DNA of 64,000 bases from Odobenus rosmarus divergens (lineage: Eukaryota; Chordata; Mammalia; Carnivora; Odobenidae), in assembly GCF_000321225.1 (NCBI RefSeq), contig NW_004450939.1, positions 856,171 through 920,170 of the forward strand, read 5' to 3'. Made by a program: the position numbers and the translations under genes. Within the stretch, counting starts at the first letter, position 1. Every line of letters begins with the position of its first letter. Positions 35,763 through 48,100 of the stretch are shown piece by piece. The notes under the pieces are model-generated. The model saw only the letters and a list, made by a program, of their open reading frames with translations. It was not told the origin of the DNA and searched no databases.

Positions 35763-36400
35763 AGTAAGTCCTAGGTTTAGAATAACAAAGATACAGCCTC
35801 CATTGATTTCATGTATTTCCACCCCTGGATTAAATGATGTGATGTCTTAAACCCAATTCAAACTGCTTTAAAATGAATATAACTTTTGCTGTATTATAGC
35901 TTTCACAAACCTCAGGTCAACTTGCCTCCTTAACATATTTGGCCACATCACATAAGCAGCAGCAGGGCCATTTATCAGGAATATAAAAGGAATAAGCCTG
36001 CAGCTAGAATCTTCTATTTAGACATGTTTGCACTGAAACGTGTTATGATATTGTAGGCCCTCAATAAGCACCACTCAGTACCTAAGAAACCCTATCTGGA
36101 TCAAACTGCTCCCAAATTTTGTACAAGAAATACTTCTTCAGAATCAGAATGTCCTTCCTAATATTCAAGACCTAAATAACAAAAGGAAGAAACAAAAACT
36201 TCCAGCTCTATTGAAATAATACACCTATCACGACTGAAGACCATAGAACATCCCACATGTAGCCCCTTTAAGCATTCCTGATAGAGCTGTTTTCCAGAGA
36301 GAGAAATTACCAGTGAAGAGTTAAGTTGCTTGACAAAATTCTAGAGTAGCTGGCTTGTAAACAATTAGAAAAGAAAATAGTAATTAAATGACCCACTGTA

Positions 36401-36597
36401 GGGGCGCCTGGTGGCTCAGTCGTTAAGCGTCTGCCTTTGGCTCAGGTAATGATCCCAGAGTCCTGGGATCGAGCCCCGCATCGGGCTCCCTGCTTGGCGG
36501 GAAGCCTGCTTCTCCCTCTCCCACTCCCCCTGCTTGTGTTCCTGCTCTCTCTCTGTCAAATAAATAAATAAAATCTTAAAAAAAAAAAAATTTTTAA
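36401..36597 (+). mobile_element. CAN-SINE, plus
   Basis: GGGGCGCCTGGTGGCTCAGT. Target sites AAATGACCCACTGTA at 36386-36400 and 36598-36612, perfect. Confidence 0.96.
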
Positions 36598-37079
36598 AAA
36601 TGACCCACTGTATATTCACTAAGTCAAATTGAACTAAATACATTTCATATTTTAACACATTTAATGGACAGGTAGATCAAGAGTTGTTAGCCTTGTGAAC
36701 AATATGCAAGAGCTGGAGACTAGAATATTTAAGCACATTCATAAGTGGTTTGATAACCATACTCAATATTAATAGATGAAATCTGACTAAAGCAGCCTTT
36801 AATGATTTGCTCCTGGGCTGGTTTGGTCATGTGCAGTAAGGTGAAGGCCTTGTTTATCCAGCTTGGAGGGATAGCTAATGTGTTGAATGCCAAAATTCAA
36901 ATTCAAAATATGTAGCGACAATGAGCCAAACCTAAAAAAGAAAATTCACTAGTCATACAGAAGGTCCTAAATTATGAAAAACATTTTAGAGGTTATAACT
37001 AATATAAATTGCTATCAATACTCATATACTCTTGAACAATTTTGATGAAAATATGGTTTCTAATACAATGCTTATAATA

Positions 37080-37264
37080 GGGGTGCCTGGGTGGCTCAGT
37101 CCATTAAGCGTCTGCCTTCAGCTCAGGTCATGATTCGGAGTCCTGGGATCCAGTCCCGTCAGGCTCCCTGCTCAGCGGGGAGTCTGCTTCTCCCTCTGAC
37201 CCTCCCCCCTCCCCTGCTCGCTCGCTCTCTCTCTCAAATAAATAAAATCTTTTAAAAAAATTAA
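37080..37264 (+). mobile_element. CAN-SINE, plus, abutting an L1 end
   Basis: GGGGTGCCTGGGTGGCTCAG head and CTCAAATAAATAAAATCTTT tail. Confidence 0.92.
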
Positions 37265-37399
37265 AGAAGACAAGTAAGTGTTGGCGACGATGTGGAGGAA
37301 AGGGAGCCCTTGTGCACTGTTAGTGGGAATGTAAGTTGGTACAGCCACGATGAAAAACATTATGGAGTTTTCTCAAAAAATTAAAAATAGAACCGTCAT

Positions 37400-37581
37400 G
37401 GGCGCCTGGGTGCTCAGTTGGTTAAGCGACTGCCTTCGGCTCAGGTCATGATCCTGGAGTCCCGGGATCGAGTCCCGCATCAGGTTCCCTGCTCAGCAGG
37501 GAATCTGTTTCTCCCTCTGACCCTCCCCCCTCTCATGCTCTATCTCATTTTCTCTCAAATAAAATCTTTAAAAAATAAAAT
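37400..37581 (+). mobile_element. CAN-SINE, plus, nested in L1
   Basis: Target sites AAAAATAGAACCGTCAT at 37383-37399 and 37582-37598, perfect 17 bases of L1 sequence. The SINE is therefore younger than the L1. Confidence 0.96.
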
Positions 37582-37728
37582 AAAAATAGAACCGTCATAT
37601 GATCCAGCAATTCCATTTCTGGGTATATATCCAAAGGAAATAAAATCAGAATCTCAAAGATATATCCACACTCCCATGTTCATTGCACCATTTATAACAG
37701 CCAAGACATGGAACAACCTAAGTGTCTA

Positions 37729-37754
37729 CACACACACACACACACACACACACA
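37729..37754. repeat. (CA)n microsatellite
   Basis: About 13 CA units inside the L1 3' region. Confidence 0.95.
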
Positions 37755-38650
37755 ACTATTCAGCCACAAAAAAGGAAATCATGCCATTTGCAACAACATG
37801 GTTAGAAGTTGAGGGCATTATGCTAAGTGAAATAAGGTCAGAGAAAGACAAACACTGTATGACCTCACTTGTATGTGGAATCTAAAAAACGAAAACCAAA
37901 CTCATAAATTGAGAACAGACTGGTGGTTGCAGGAGGATGGAGATGGGCAAAAATGGGTGAAGGTGATCAAACAGTACAAACTTCCAGTTATAAAAGGAGT
38001 AAGTCATGGGGTACATATGTACAAAATGGTGATTATAGCTAATAATACTGTACTGTATATATGAAAGTTGCTGAAAGAGTAAATCTTAAAAGCATAAACA
38101 ATGCAGCTTAGGAAAAAGGTCAGGTAAGAGCTGTGAAGGCCACTGGCTCCTTTCTTCACCTGTCTTTCCCCAGTTACTTGTGGGGGCGGGAGGGAGGGAG
38201 GGGGAGCCAGTTTTCAGTTTTTACATAGGTTGGCACCTTCAAGTGCCAACGTACATGAAAAGAACCACTTGCAATGTATCTAACATTCACAAATTCACAA
38301 AAGCTACTGTTTAGCTTTTCTGTTCTGGACAAAAGACAAGTTACTTAGGGTAGCTGTTGACTAAATTAAAACCTACATATAAAAACCTCAAAACAACATT
38401 GAACAAAAATAGCCAGATAGAATTTTTACTGTGCTTCGTTTTCTATGAAGTCTAAAAAGCAGGCAAAACAACCTGTGGTATTGTAAGTTTGTGGTGGTGA
38501 CGAGTTATGACTGCAACTAGAAATAAAGGGATTTATGGGATTCTGATAATGTTTTTTCTTGATCTAAGCCCTGATTACTCAGGCTATTGCTCACTTTGTG
38601 CACATTATTCTAACATTATTTTGCCACATTGACAGGTAGGAAATTCCTTT

Positions 38651-38675
38651 TTTTTTTTAAGATTTTTATTTATTC

Positions 38676-38706
<31 letters not shown>

Positions 38707-38829
38707 GGGCAGAGGGAGAAGCAGGCTCCCAAAGAGCAGGGAGCCCGAGGTGGGACTCGATCCCAGGACTCTGGGATCATGACCCGAGCCAAAGGCAGAT
38801 GCCCAACCATCTGAGCCACCCAGGCACCC
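38651..38829 (-). mobile_element. CAN-SINE, minus
   Basis: Contains a GA-rich run at 38683-38706. Target sites AGGAAATTCCTTT at 38638-38650 and 38830-38842. This is the last SINE before the 4.5 kb SINE-free block. Confidence 0.95.
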
Positions 38830-39303
38830 AGGAAATTCCTTTCATTCACATTTCATGTGTTCCTTCTTGCTCTCCACAGAATGGCTATAATTCATCTGAT
38901 TAGGTCTAATCGACATTCACTCCTCTGCCCTGCTCATCTAGAATTCTGTAATGGTATATCCTTCACCATTATACTCTCAGAAATTCCTATGAACATAGGA
39001 AACTGTACAGTATAGTTTAATATAAGTTTGCCAGTTAAGTACATAACGGAATACACACATTTATCTTTCTCATTTCAGGGGTGGGAGTGTGGCAACTGTC
39101 ACCTCTCTCAACCCCAGGATTGGACAATTGCTGTCAGATTGGGGGGGGGCGGGGGAATGCAGGTGGTAATACCCATTTTTTTGAGGCTCCTGTATTCTTT
39201 TAATTTCTTAACATAACTCCTTTCCATTCCACGCTTTTTTTCAAAATTGTATTGCATAATCAGAAAATTATATTGACACTAAGTGGTATCATGGAATGAG
39301 TAC

Positions 39304-42126
39304 TTTATTTGTATTTCTATCATGAGTTTTATACTGCATGTATTTACATGTTTTCTGGGTCACAAAGGCTAGAATGTCATCACTTCCTCAAAAGGTTTAT
39401 TCTTTTGAGTAGCAGCCCTAATGGATTTCTATAAAAGTTGATTCAGTGAAGGTCATAATTAATACTTATTAAGCAACCCAAAAGGTATATGACATTGTAT
39501 TTGGCAATATGTTCTTACGACCCTGATATCTTACTTAAGGGTAACTTCTCCATATAAAAATGTTTATTAACCAGTTAACTAGCTTTCTGCCTGGTTGCTA
39601 ACAGGACTTGAAAAATCTTGCTGCGTAACACTTGACCAAATAGCCTTATAAATTAACATTTTAAATAAAGATAAAATAGGTTTATAAAGTTAAATCCAAC
39701 ATACATCATCAGCATGTGGTAGCTTTCTCCTATCCACTTTTTCAAGTGCAAAATAATGGGTTATCTATTCCATGTCTTCCAGGGTGAGTTACAAGAACTA
39801 AATGCTATCATGGTTGCCTCTAGACAAAATTTTAATTAGACACACAAATAGGAGAAAACCACTTTTAATTGAAAAATAAAGCAATACATCTCAAATAAGA
39901 CTCTGTTTAACAACATAAACTGTAACTTCCTGAGGGAAATAGCTTTCCTAGCAGTGGTATTGTGAAATTTAGGTATCAGCAATCAATAGTTTCCCTCCTT
40001 TATTCTGACTCAGCTATAAGCATATTAAAAATAAGGACTTTCTCATGAATTTAAACTGTAAATCTGTAAAGCCTGTCCCTATTCCTAATCCACTGACAAA
40101 AGGTGAGATTTTAAACAAACATTTCCATACTGAGGAGTTCCCAGGTAATAGCAAATAGTCAATATTTTCCTTATGAAAAGTTTATAGGAAAGACACACAA
40201 GACTATTATTGATATTTAATTAATCCACAAACTTAAAACACAATTTCATCAAGATGATCTCTACTACAATTTTCCTTTAAAGAAGTTCTCAAATCTCAGA
40301 ATGGTTTAAAACTTGATATACTGGAAGTATTAACTCTGAAAGAAAGTAGTAAAGTTATTGCTTTAAACTGGAAAAATCTATGCTCAAAAATTTTAAAAAG
40401 AGTTCATTAAACAGCTATTCTTACAATTACACTCATGTAACTGCAGAGAAAATGTTCAAGCACATAGTAAACATCACTCTTTTGAATGACAGAACAAAGG
40501 CATATGTTCATCAAGATGTATGGCTTTTTTGGTGATTGTTATTACTACCATAGTCATTTTGTTTGACTGAAAAAGGTTTTTACAAAACTCCACTTGCAAA
40601 ATTAACATTTTTATTAAATCAAGTTAAAAAAAATGTTCACTGTAGAAAAGTCAACAAGGGTTTTAACAAAACCAAAATATACCCTTTCATACAATATATG
40701 TATATATTAGCAGCAAACTACTTCTGAGATTTTATGTTCTTTTAGTTAAAGAAAGCATAAACAATGCATATTAGTATGGAATGTCAGCTAATACACTCTT
40801 CCTCTTTTATTCTGATTTAGCTTCTAGTACAAATTATTTTATGATTCTTATTAATAAATACGAAGAACAAACCCAGTTTTGACTAAGAAGTAGTGAAACA
40901 GTGGTTGGTAGCATCCATCTCATTACTTCATAGTCATGCATTATCTTTGAGAATAACAAATGAGCACCATATAAACAAGGTAATTATGTGTGTGTGTAAA
41001 TTCAACTTTTAAGGTGTGATAGTAGCCAACTAGACCATTTAGCATTTGGCTGTTACTTTTTAAAAATTTGGTGATATATAAAATGTTAATCAAATCAGAT
41101 ACTCAATCCCATATTGCTTGTCCATTTTTAAAATCTTAATAGAAATTCTGTATATACCCTGACAAATTGCATGCAAACGTGTGCATATACACATACAAAA
41201 GTGTATGCATGTATACATATACACCTTTAGCTTTCAATGAATTTCTAAACTGAGATGAAGCCAAACCTCTCATCTAAATATACATGTAGAATATGTATCA
41301 CCAACTGGAAGTTTCTAATAAAAATTTTATCTTAGCTAAGGAGAAATACTGGCTATTGAAAATTTTGAGGCCAAAGAGCTGTAATTCAGCTTAATATACT
41401 CTGGGCTTACAAATTAGTCAGCCAAACAAACGGGATTTGAAATTACCAACCGCCCACCTAAGAAATAATTTTTTCTCTTAGTATTTCCTTCTAAGACAAA
41501 AAGGAAATATCTTTACAATGAACTTTCACTTTTTAAAGAGTTATAATTATTAAAGAAATCTCACTAGTCTTCAAAAATACTAAACATTATATAAATACAA
41601 TTTTCTTATAGTTGAATTTCTTCAGCTAGAATCTGTATTAAAAAAGTTTCCTTTGGATTGTTTCATTTAGCACTTCAAGTCTCCATTCTGCAACTCTGGT
41701 AACTGGCTCAGATTTGGTAGGTTTCTATCAATCACATCTTTCAGAATGTGCTACTGTGTGTTACCTGTGTACAAGAAGGTCAATGGGAGGAACTGCAACA
41801 AATTCCAAAAGCAACATAAGGAAAAATTCAAGACTGTGTAATATAAAAAAAGATAAGTACAACATGGAATCCCTTTTGTTCATTACATTAATGAATATAA
41901 TCCTTCCAATATTTTTAAAGATAATGTCCCAACTTTCATTTTTTAACTTATCAAGAAGACCAAGTTTTTAGATGGCCCACCTTTATTTTTTAATTAAAAA
42001 ACTAAATCAGTAGACTGAATTACTTTTATTAATATACACATCAAGTTACTGAAACGGTGACTTCATGTAGTTTTCCCCTTAAAGATGGCACTTGCAGGTA
42101 CAAAGATGCAGAGATTTCTATAGCCT
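39304..42126 (-). other. RNF138: Probable RNF138 3' UTR, with candidate poly(A) signals
   Basis: AT-rich sequence downstream of the RNF138 stop, free of SINEs. AATAAA on the minus strand occurs at 42025-42030 (about 100 bases after the stop), 41982-41987 and 39304-39309, with others between. Short and long 3' UTR forms are therefore possible. The distal end is inferred only from the SINE-free block and the last AATAAA. Many ATTTA motifs fit an unstable mRNA. Confidence 0.5.
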
Positions 42127-42195
42127 TCAGATGTTTACTTGAAAAGATTCTTCAACAGCAGTTTGATACTGGGTTTCCTCATCTAGCTGAAGATT
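42127..42195 (-). CDS. RNF138: RNF138 last coding exon: ubiquitin-interacting motif and stop
   Basis: 69 coding bases including the stop: [22 protein letters not shown]. The acidic run plus A..ES is the UIM signature. Acceptor TGTTTTTAG. The exon continues into the 3' UTR. Confidence 0.98.
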   Translation of the reverse strand, partial: NLQLDEETQYQTAVEESFQVNI

Positions 42196-45100
42196 CTAAA
42201 AACAATGACATTAACATGTCAATAGGAAAGACATATTCCACTACTCAATGCTTTGCCCAATACATTACACACACTTGAAATGGTTTATGTTACAATATAT
42301 GCTATCCTTTAAAATATAAGATTTAAATACCTGAACCTTAGTAATTAAGTTCGGTTGTAATTATTTAAGTATAACTGATAAACAACAAATGGGATCAGCA
42401 GAGTTATAGCGCTTTATGATGAGGTCATTAATTAAAAGTACAGTTAAAAGGTTACCCACAATTTTAATTGATAATAAATTCTGTCATCTCTAGAAAAGAA
42501 TGTCAAATGTCTAAAAATAAATTCATTTTAAAGAAAATAAGCATTTATTGAATTAAGAGAACTGAACAGCAGCTTCTTAATCCCAACATATAGCTAAAAA
42601 CTATAGCTCACTCAATCTTAGTTACACCACTCTCCTTCACTTAATTCTACTTGCTATAAGTTATGTCCTACGGGTTTGCTTTAAAATAGGCTTCCACTTG
42701 ACAATCTCAAATAATTAAAATTACATACTCTTCTGTGGCAAAATAAAACAACTGGACAATTAGATCAAAAGTGGTTCATAAAATATATTTTTGTTTTTCC
42801 AAATCACAGTTCTCCATAATAAACTTTCTTAAAATGAGAATTTGAGAATCTACATTTCATAAAAATGCTAAAATCATAAAGTACACCTAAATTTTACATA
42901 TGTTTGAGTTATTTTAAAACAACATGACTAAAAATACAAATTCCACAAAATAAAAAAAAACATTTATCAATAATGATATAATTTCAACACTGGAGAGCAG
43001 AGAAAAAATGTAAATTCTGTTCATGCCATTGACAGAATTGCACATGCCTGTGCTTACCTAAACTGGAAAATAAGTATCAGCCATTCTTTATCAGGATTAA
43101 TATTGAATTAGATATGGTTTTAATTCACTGCAGTTGAATAAAATGTAATTTCACCATAAAAAGTCATCTAACTTCTTTAAAAAATTATCATGACACATTT
43201 GGGAGGTAGAAAGTAACCCCATGTTTTGCTTTAGGGATCTGTTTTTATGTAACTTCCCTCATGCCCTGTTAAAGCCATCATCTAACACCAGAATCTACTC
43301 AACCTGGCTTTATTTAATAATTATGCTCCCTCATTTTTAAAAAGAATGTGTCTCAGGGTGCCCGGGTGGCTCAGTCAGTTGGGCATCTGCCTTCGGCTCT
43401 GGTCATGATCCTGCAGTCATGGGATCGAGCCCCACATAGGGCTCCCTGTTCAGCGGGAAGCCTGCTTCTCCCTCTCCCTCTGTCCCTTCCCCACCTCGTG
43501 ATCTCTCTCACTCTCTCATTCACTCTCTCTCTCAAATAAATAAAACCTTTAAAAAAAATTAAAAAAATATGTCTCATATATAGATATGAGAAATCTATTA
43601 GAATAAGCAACTTATACTACATGAGAAATACATTCTCCTTCATCTGCTGTACCAGTTTTACTTCTCTAAGCAGGTACAATTATCCCTTAAATCAGACAGT
43701 TTTCATATAAATCATCATTTTGTCAATCTGGGGGTTTGCTCTTATATTAATTATCTCTCTAGAATAGGAGGTGAACAGTAAATTTAACTTTTACCACTTC
43801 CACAAACCAAAGTTCACCTATATTATTATAAAAACAACCGAACTTGCAGGGGCGCCTGGGTGGCTCAGTTGGTTAAGTGACTGCTTTCGGCTCAGGTCAT
43901 GATCCCAGGACCTGGGATCGAGCCCCGCATCGGGCTCCCTGCTCGGCGGGAAGCCTGCTTCTCCCTCTCCCACTCCCCCTGCTTGTGTNNNNNNNNNNNN
44001 NNNNNNNNNNNNNNNNNNNNNNNNNNNNNNNNNNNNNNGTGTTAGCATGGCCCGAGAACAGTGAGAACTGCCCCCTGCTTATGTTCCCTCTCTCTCTGTC
44101 TCTCTGTCAATTAAATAAATAAAATCTTAAAAAAAAAAAAAAAACACCAAACTTGCTCTATAACCATCCAGGATGATACAATAGCTTGTCTCAAAACTCA
44201 AGTCTTAGATTGAAAAAGTTAATTTAACTTGAATATTTACAGGGTATTTTCTTAAGCTTAAGGAATTTCACTTACCACAAATTCTCCATAATCAAACTGA
44301 TGTCTTTGATTTAGATGACTAACGAAATTTCTAGTAATCTGGCTAGGATCTCCCCAAGGAAGAGACACACAAATAGGACATGTCTATGAGAAACAGAATG
44401 TTTTAAGTATAAAATAATGAAAATTGTAAACAAACATACTAATTATTGAAAGTATTAAAACAACACAAGCTTATGTTACTGAAAATGTCTACATGAAAAC
44501 CATTTCTAAGGTCCAAATTTCAAGACAAGAGCATTTCCTGACCAAATTACCTCAGATAAATTATGCTAATCTAACACAACACAATAAAAAGAGATATACA
44601 TTCTGTTATTTTTATCTCCGACCACACAACTGTTTGAACAGAAACATCACACCCAACCTTTAATAATACCATAGTTGCTAACATTAACAGTACGTGATCT
44701 CATTTGAGTCACAATTAACTATAATTATTATTAGCTTAATTTTATTTTTAAGTAAAATGAAAGTGAAGTAAACTTTAAATCGTATCCTTAAGGTTTTATG
44801 TGAAGGACATGCTAAAAAGTGAATGGATGATACTCTCAAAACGAAGAAGAAGAAACTTTTGGTAACTGGACTCTAGCCAAAGTTCGTGCTGTGTTGAAAA
44901 TAATGCAGAAACAAAATTTTGCCAATGCAATATAAAACAAATGAAATACCTTAAATGTGAGATTTTTCCTGGAGAGATCTTTGGCAATTGTATTTGCTTC
45001 TCAGTAACTGACCCTCCCCTAATGAGCAGAGTAGGTGGTGAGTCTCCCTTAGTGCTACGTAAGTGCTATGTTTAAGGGTAGCTTCAGTAGTTACTAAGGC

Positions 45101-48100
45101 ACATTCTTTCACAACCAACTAAAACTGCTTAGAAATACCTATAATCCTTATTTATAAAATTTTCCTTCTACTCTTATTTCTGAATAAAATATTTATATAT
45201 CAAAATGTACAGCTGAAAAGGAAGTATCTCTTCCAGCTCAGTTTCTCCCGTACCATCCACAGTTGAAATCACTTACCTGTGTAACTCATGTTCCAAAAGA
45301 GGACTTGTAGGACCATTAACACAATGCTGGAATCCCGCACTCCACTCTGTCTCCCTCATTCATCAAAAAGGTCTCACCCCTTTCTTACACAGCCTCAAAA
45401 TGGCATCAAAAAGATACGCACGCATCAAAAAGAAAGTATGATTCTTTTCACTCCGTGCTTTATGCATTCATATACTAGATTCCGCAAGGATACAATTAAA
45501 AATACCTACTGACTTTATTCTTATTTATAAGTGCTTTCACCCGCAGCAGATCCATCAGACCAGATCCAGTTGCCTGCATCCTACAGACTAAGAAACTGAG
45601 AGGCCCCAACAGAGGTTGGTTCTGCCACTCCTCAAATGGAAATCCCCAGTTCACCTTTCATGATTTTACTCTCCTCCATACTATCCTCCTACATTACCCT
45701 TACAATAAGCATCTCCCTTTCTGTAAGTGAGTTATTGGAATTTTAAATTCTCATTTTGCTTCATGGTCATCAATTTTTTGTTGACAAAAGTCTACCTTAA
45801 TGATAACGCCCTGTCCAAATTTAAATCAACTACTTTCCCTTATATACATGAAGTGAAATAAATGGAACAGCATATTTAAGTAGAAGACTGTCTTAAACAT
45901 AGGTACTTACCACAGGAACTATCTGAAACAGGTGATTACTGTTACAGTGATCCAGTAAACGCTGTCTGGTAAAATTTGATTCTTGACACAAGGGACACTT
46001 AAAGGTAGGATGCCCAGAAGAACTATAAAATAATTTTAAATGAAATGTACTTAAGGTGAAATCATAACATAAAAATGACACTTTCTTATCCTTTGACTAA
46101 TTATTAAGTTTCTTTTTTTAAAAGTATACTTATTATTCAAAGATTCCTTCATGTTGAAAAAACTATTTTCAGTAAATGATCTAAAACGGATGTTCCCAAA
46201 CAATCTCAGTTTACAGTACCCTTAAAATGTTTCAGTACATTTTTTCATGGTGCCTTTGGCCTAAACAAAAACAAACCTAGCTGTTCCATGTATTAAGCAG
46301 TTACGTCCAAACAACTTAAATTTAGTCATTCGTGTAAGGCCAATAGATGTCACTGTAACTCCCTTGAAAGTTGTAAATACCCTGTGGTGTCCCACCATAG
46401 TTCTATCTAGAACTCTGTGGTGTCCACAGTTCTATCTAGAACTCTGTGGTGTCCACACCATAGTTCTATCTAGAACTCAAAACTTTTAAAAAGATTCCCA
46501 TCAAGGTCATATCCTTAGTCTATCCCAGTCTCTAGGAATCTAACATACAAAATTCACAGGAAAAGTGAACACAAAAGCAACAACCATCAGAATGATCGAC
46601 ATTTCAAAACATTTTAATCGCATTACTGAGGTTTAATACCTCAGAATTTCAGCAAGGGACAGTTAATATTGACATCTCTACCTAAATTATGCATGGAAGA
46701 AACCTGACCACAGTGAAAAAGGAGATCTAAACTATTCTAATTTAATATGATCTGTAAAAGCATCTGTAGCATTTATTTAATTGCTAATCTAGCATTATGT
46801 CTGATGATTTCATTGAATAAAAAAATTTTAATTAAAAAATCCATTACAAAGTGACAGATACTATGTACTGAATAGCAAAATTTTCAAAAGCTTACCTTGT
46901 ATTCTCCTGATAAGTTTCTGTGTTATCAGATGTAGATGTTTCACTCCTATTACTTAAGAAGCATAGAGGGGGAAAAGTTAATACCTCAAGTATTAGAATT
47001 GCTAATAAAATGACTAGTCTGAATTTGTTTTAAAAGCCTGAACCTTCAGGATGCCTGGGTGGCTCAGTAGGTTAAGCATCCAATTCTTGATTTTGGCTCA
47101 GGTCATGATTTCACGGTTGTGAGATCAAACCCCATGTAGGTTCTGCGCTGGGCATGGACCGTGCTTGAGATTCTCTCTCCCCTTCTGCCCCTTCCCCACT
47201 TGCACATACACGCCCTCTCTCTAAAAAAAAAAATAAATAAGCCTGAACTTCAAATAGTTCTGAACTATAAAATAATTATAGCATTACTTTTTAAATAAAT
47301 TCTGGTAAGAAAACTGCTTATTAAATCTTTATTTATACCTTTAAAATTAATTTACGCAGTTATAAATATATAGAGAATATAGAATTTTGCAGAATTATCT
47401 TAAATCCCTAGCATGATAGTATTTCCCCAGGTTCTTCAGACTTTCAAAGAGACTCTTCTACCTAGACTACCTAGTTTTTGAAAGCTGGGGTAGAAGCAAG
47501 AGTCTGTGAACTTTCTGACTTGTAACTAGAATGTGGTTTAAAGTTGCAGCCTCCAAAGTAGAGTAGGTTTAAGAAAATATTAAAATGTTCATTATGTTCA
47601 TATTTTCCAAAAAGGAACAAGGCTTTCCAACATTTAATATACAGAACAATTTGACATCCTCAATGGGACCCTGTGCTGGAGCCATATGTCATATGCAGTA
47701 TTAGAGAAATCCAGAGGGAAGAGTGGGTATATTCCAAATGGGGACTGCCACTTATGCATTACAGAATTTCATCAAAGTGGTCAATTTTATAGAACAATGG
47801 CCTTTCAATGGCAGAAACATTAAAAGAAATGAGACAGGTAGTGGGCAAAAAACTGTACCATACAGAAGTCTGCTCTTGTATCTCAATACCAGAATTTTTA
47901 AAAGAGTTGTTAAACCTAGAAAACTGCTTATTCATTTTTATTTTATAAAAAAACAAGCATTACTATACCAGTTGCCTAACAGATGTTCTTTTCCTTTTGA
48001 ATTTTCTTTTTTTAATTGTCTTTCATAATAAAGCTACATACAACAAGGTTGTATTTGGTGTAGACACCCTCCCAATGACAGTCCTTTCTATAAAGATAAC

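Larger units (their letters stand above)
37265..38096 (+). mobile_element. L1 3' end (ORF2 tail and 3' UTR), plus, split by a SINE
   Basis: GTGTTGGCGACGATGTGGAG, TGATCCAGCAATTCCATTTC, AACAGCCAAGACATGGAACA, CAACATGGTTAGAAGTTGAG and TGGTGATTATAGCTAATAAT are standard L1 ORF2-end/3' UTR phrases. A (CA)n array lies at 37729-37754. Interrupted by the SINE at 37400-37581. Confidence 0.92.
42196..44275 (-). other. RNF138 intron between last two coding exons
   Basis: AT-rich; SINE-free up to 43355, then two SINEs and a 50-N gap. No other exon seen. Confidence 0.7.

Noticed and set aside
37418..37885. 155-codon plus frame
   Set aside because: It runs from a SINE into L1 3' sequence and a CA array.
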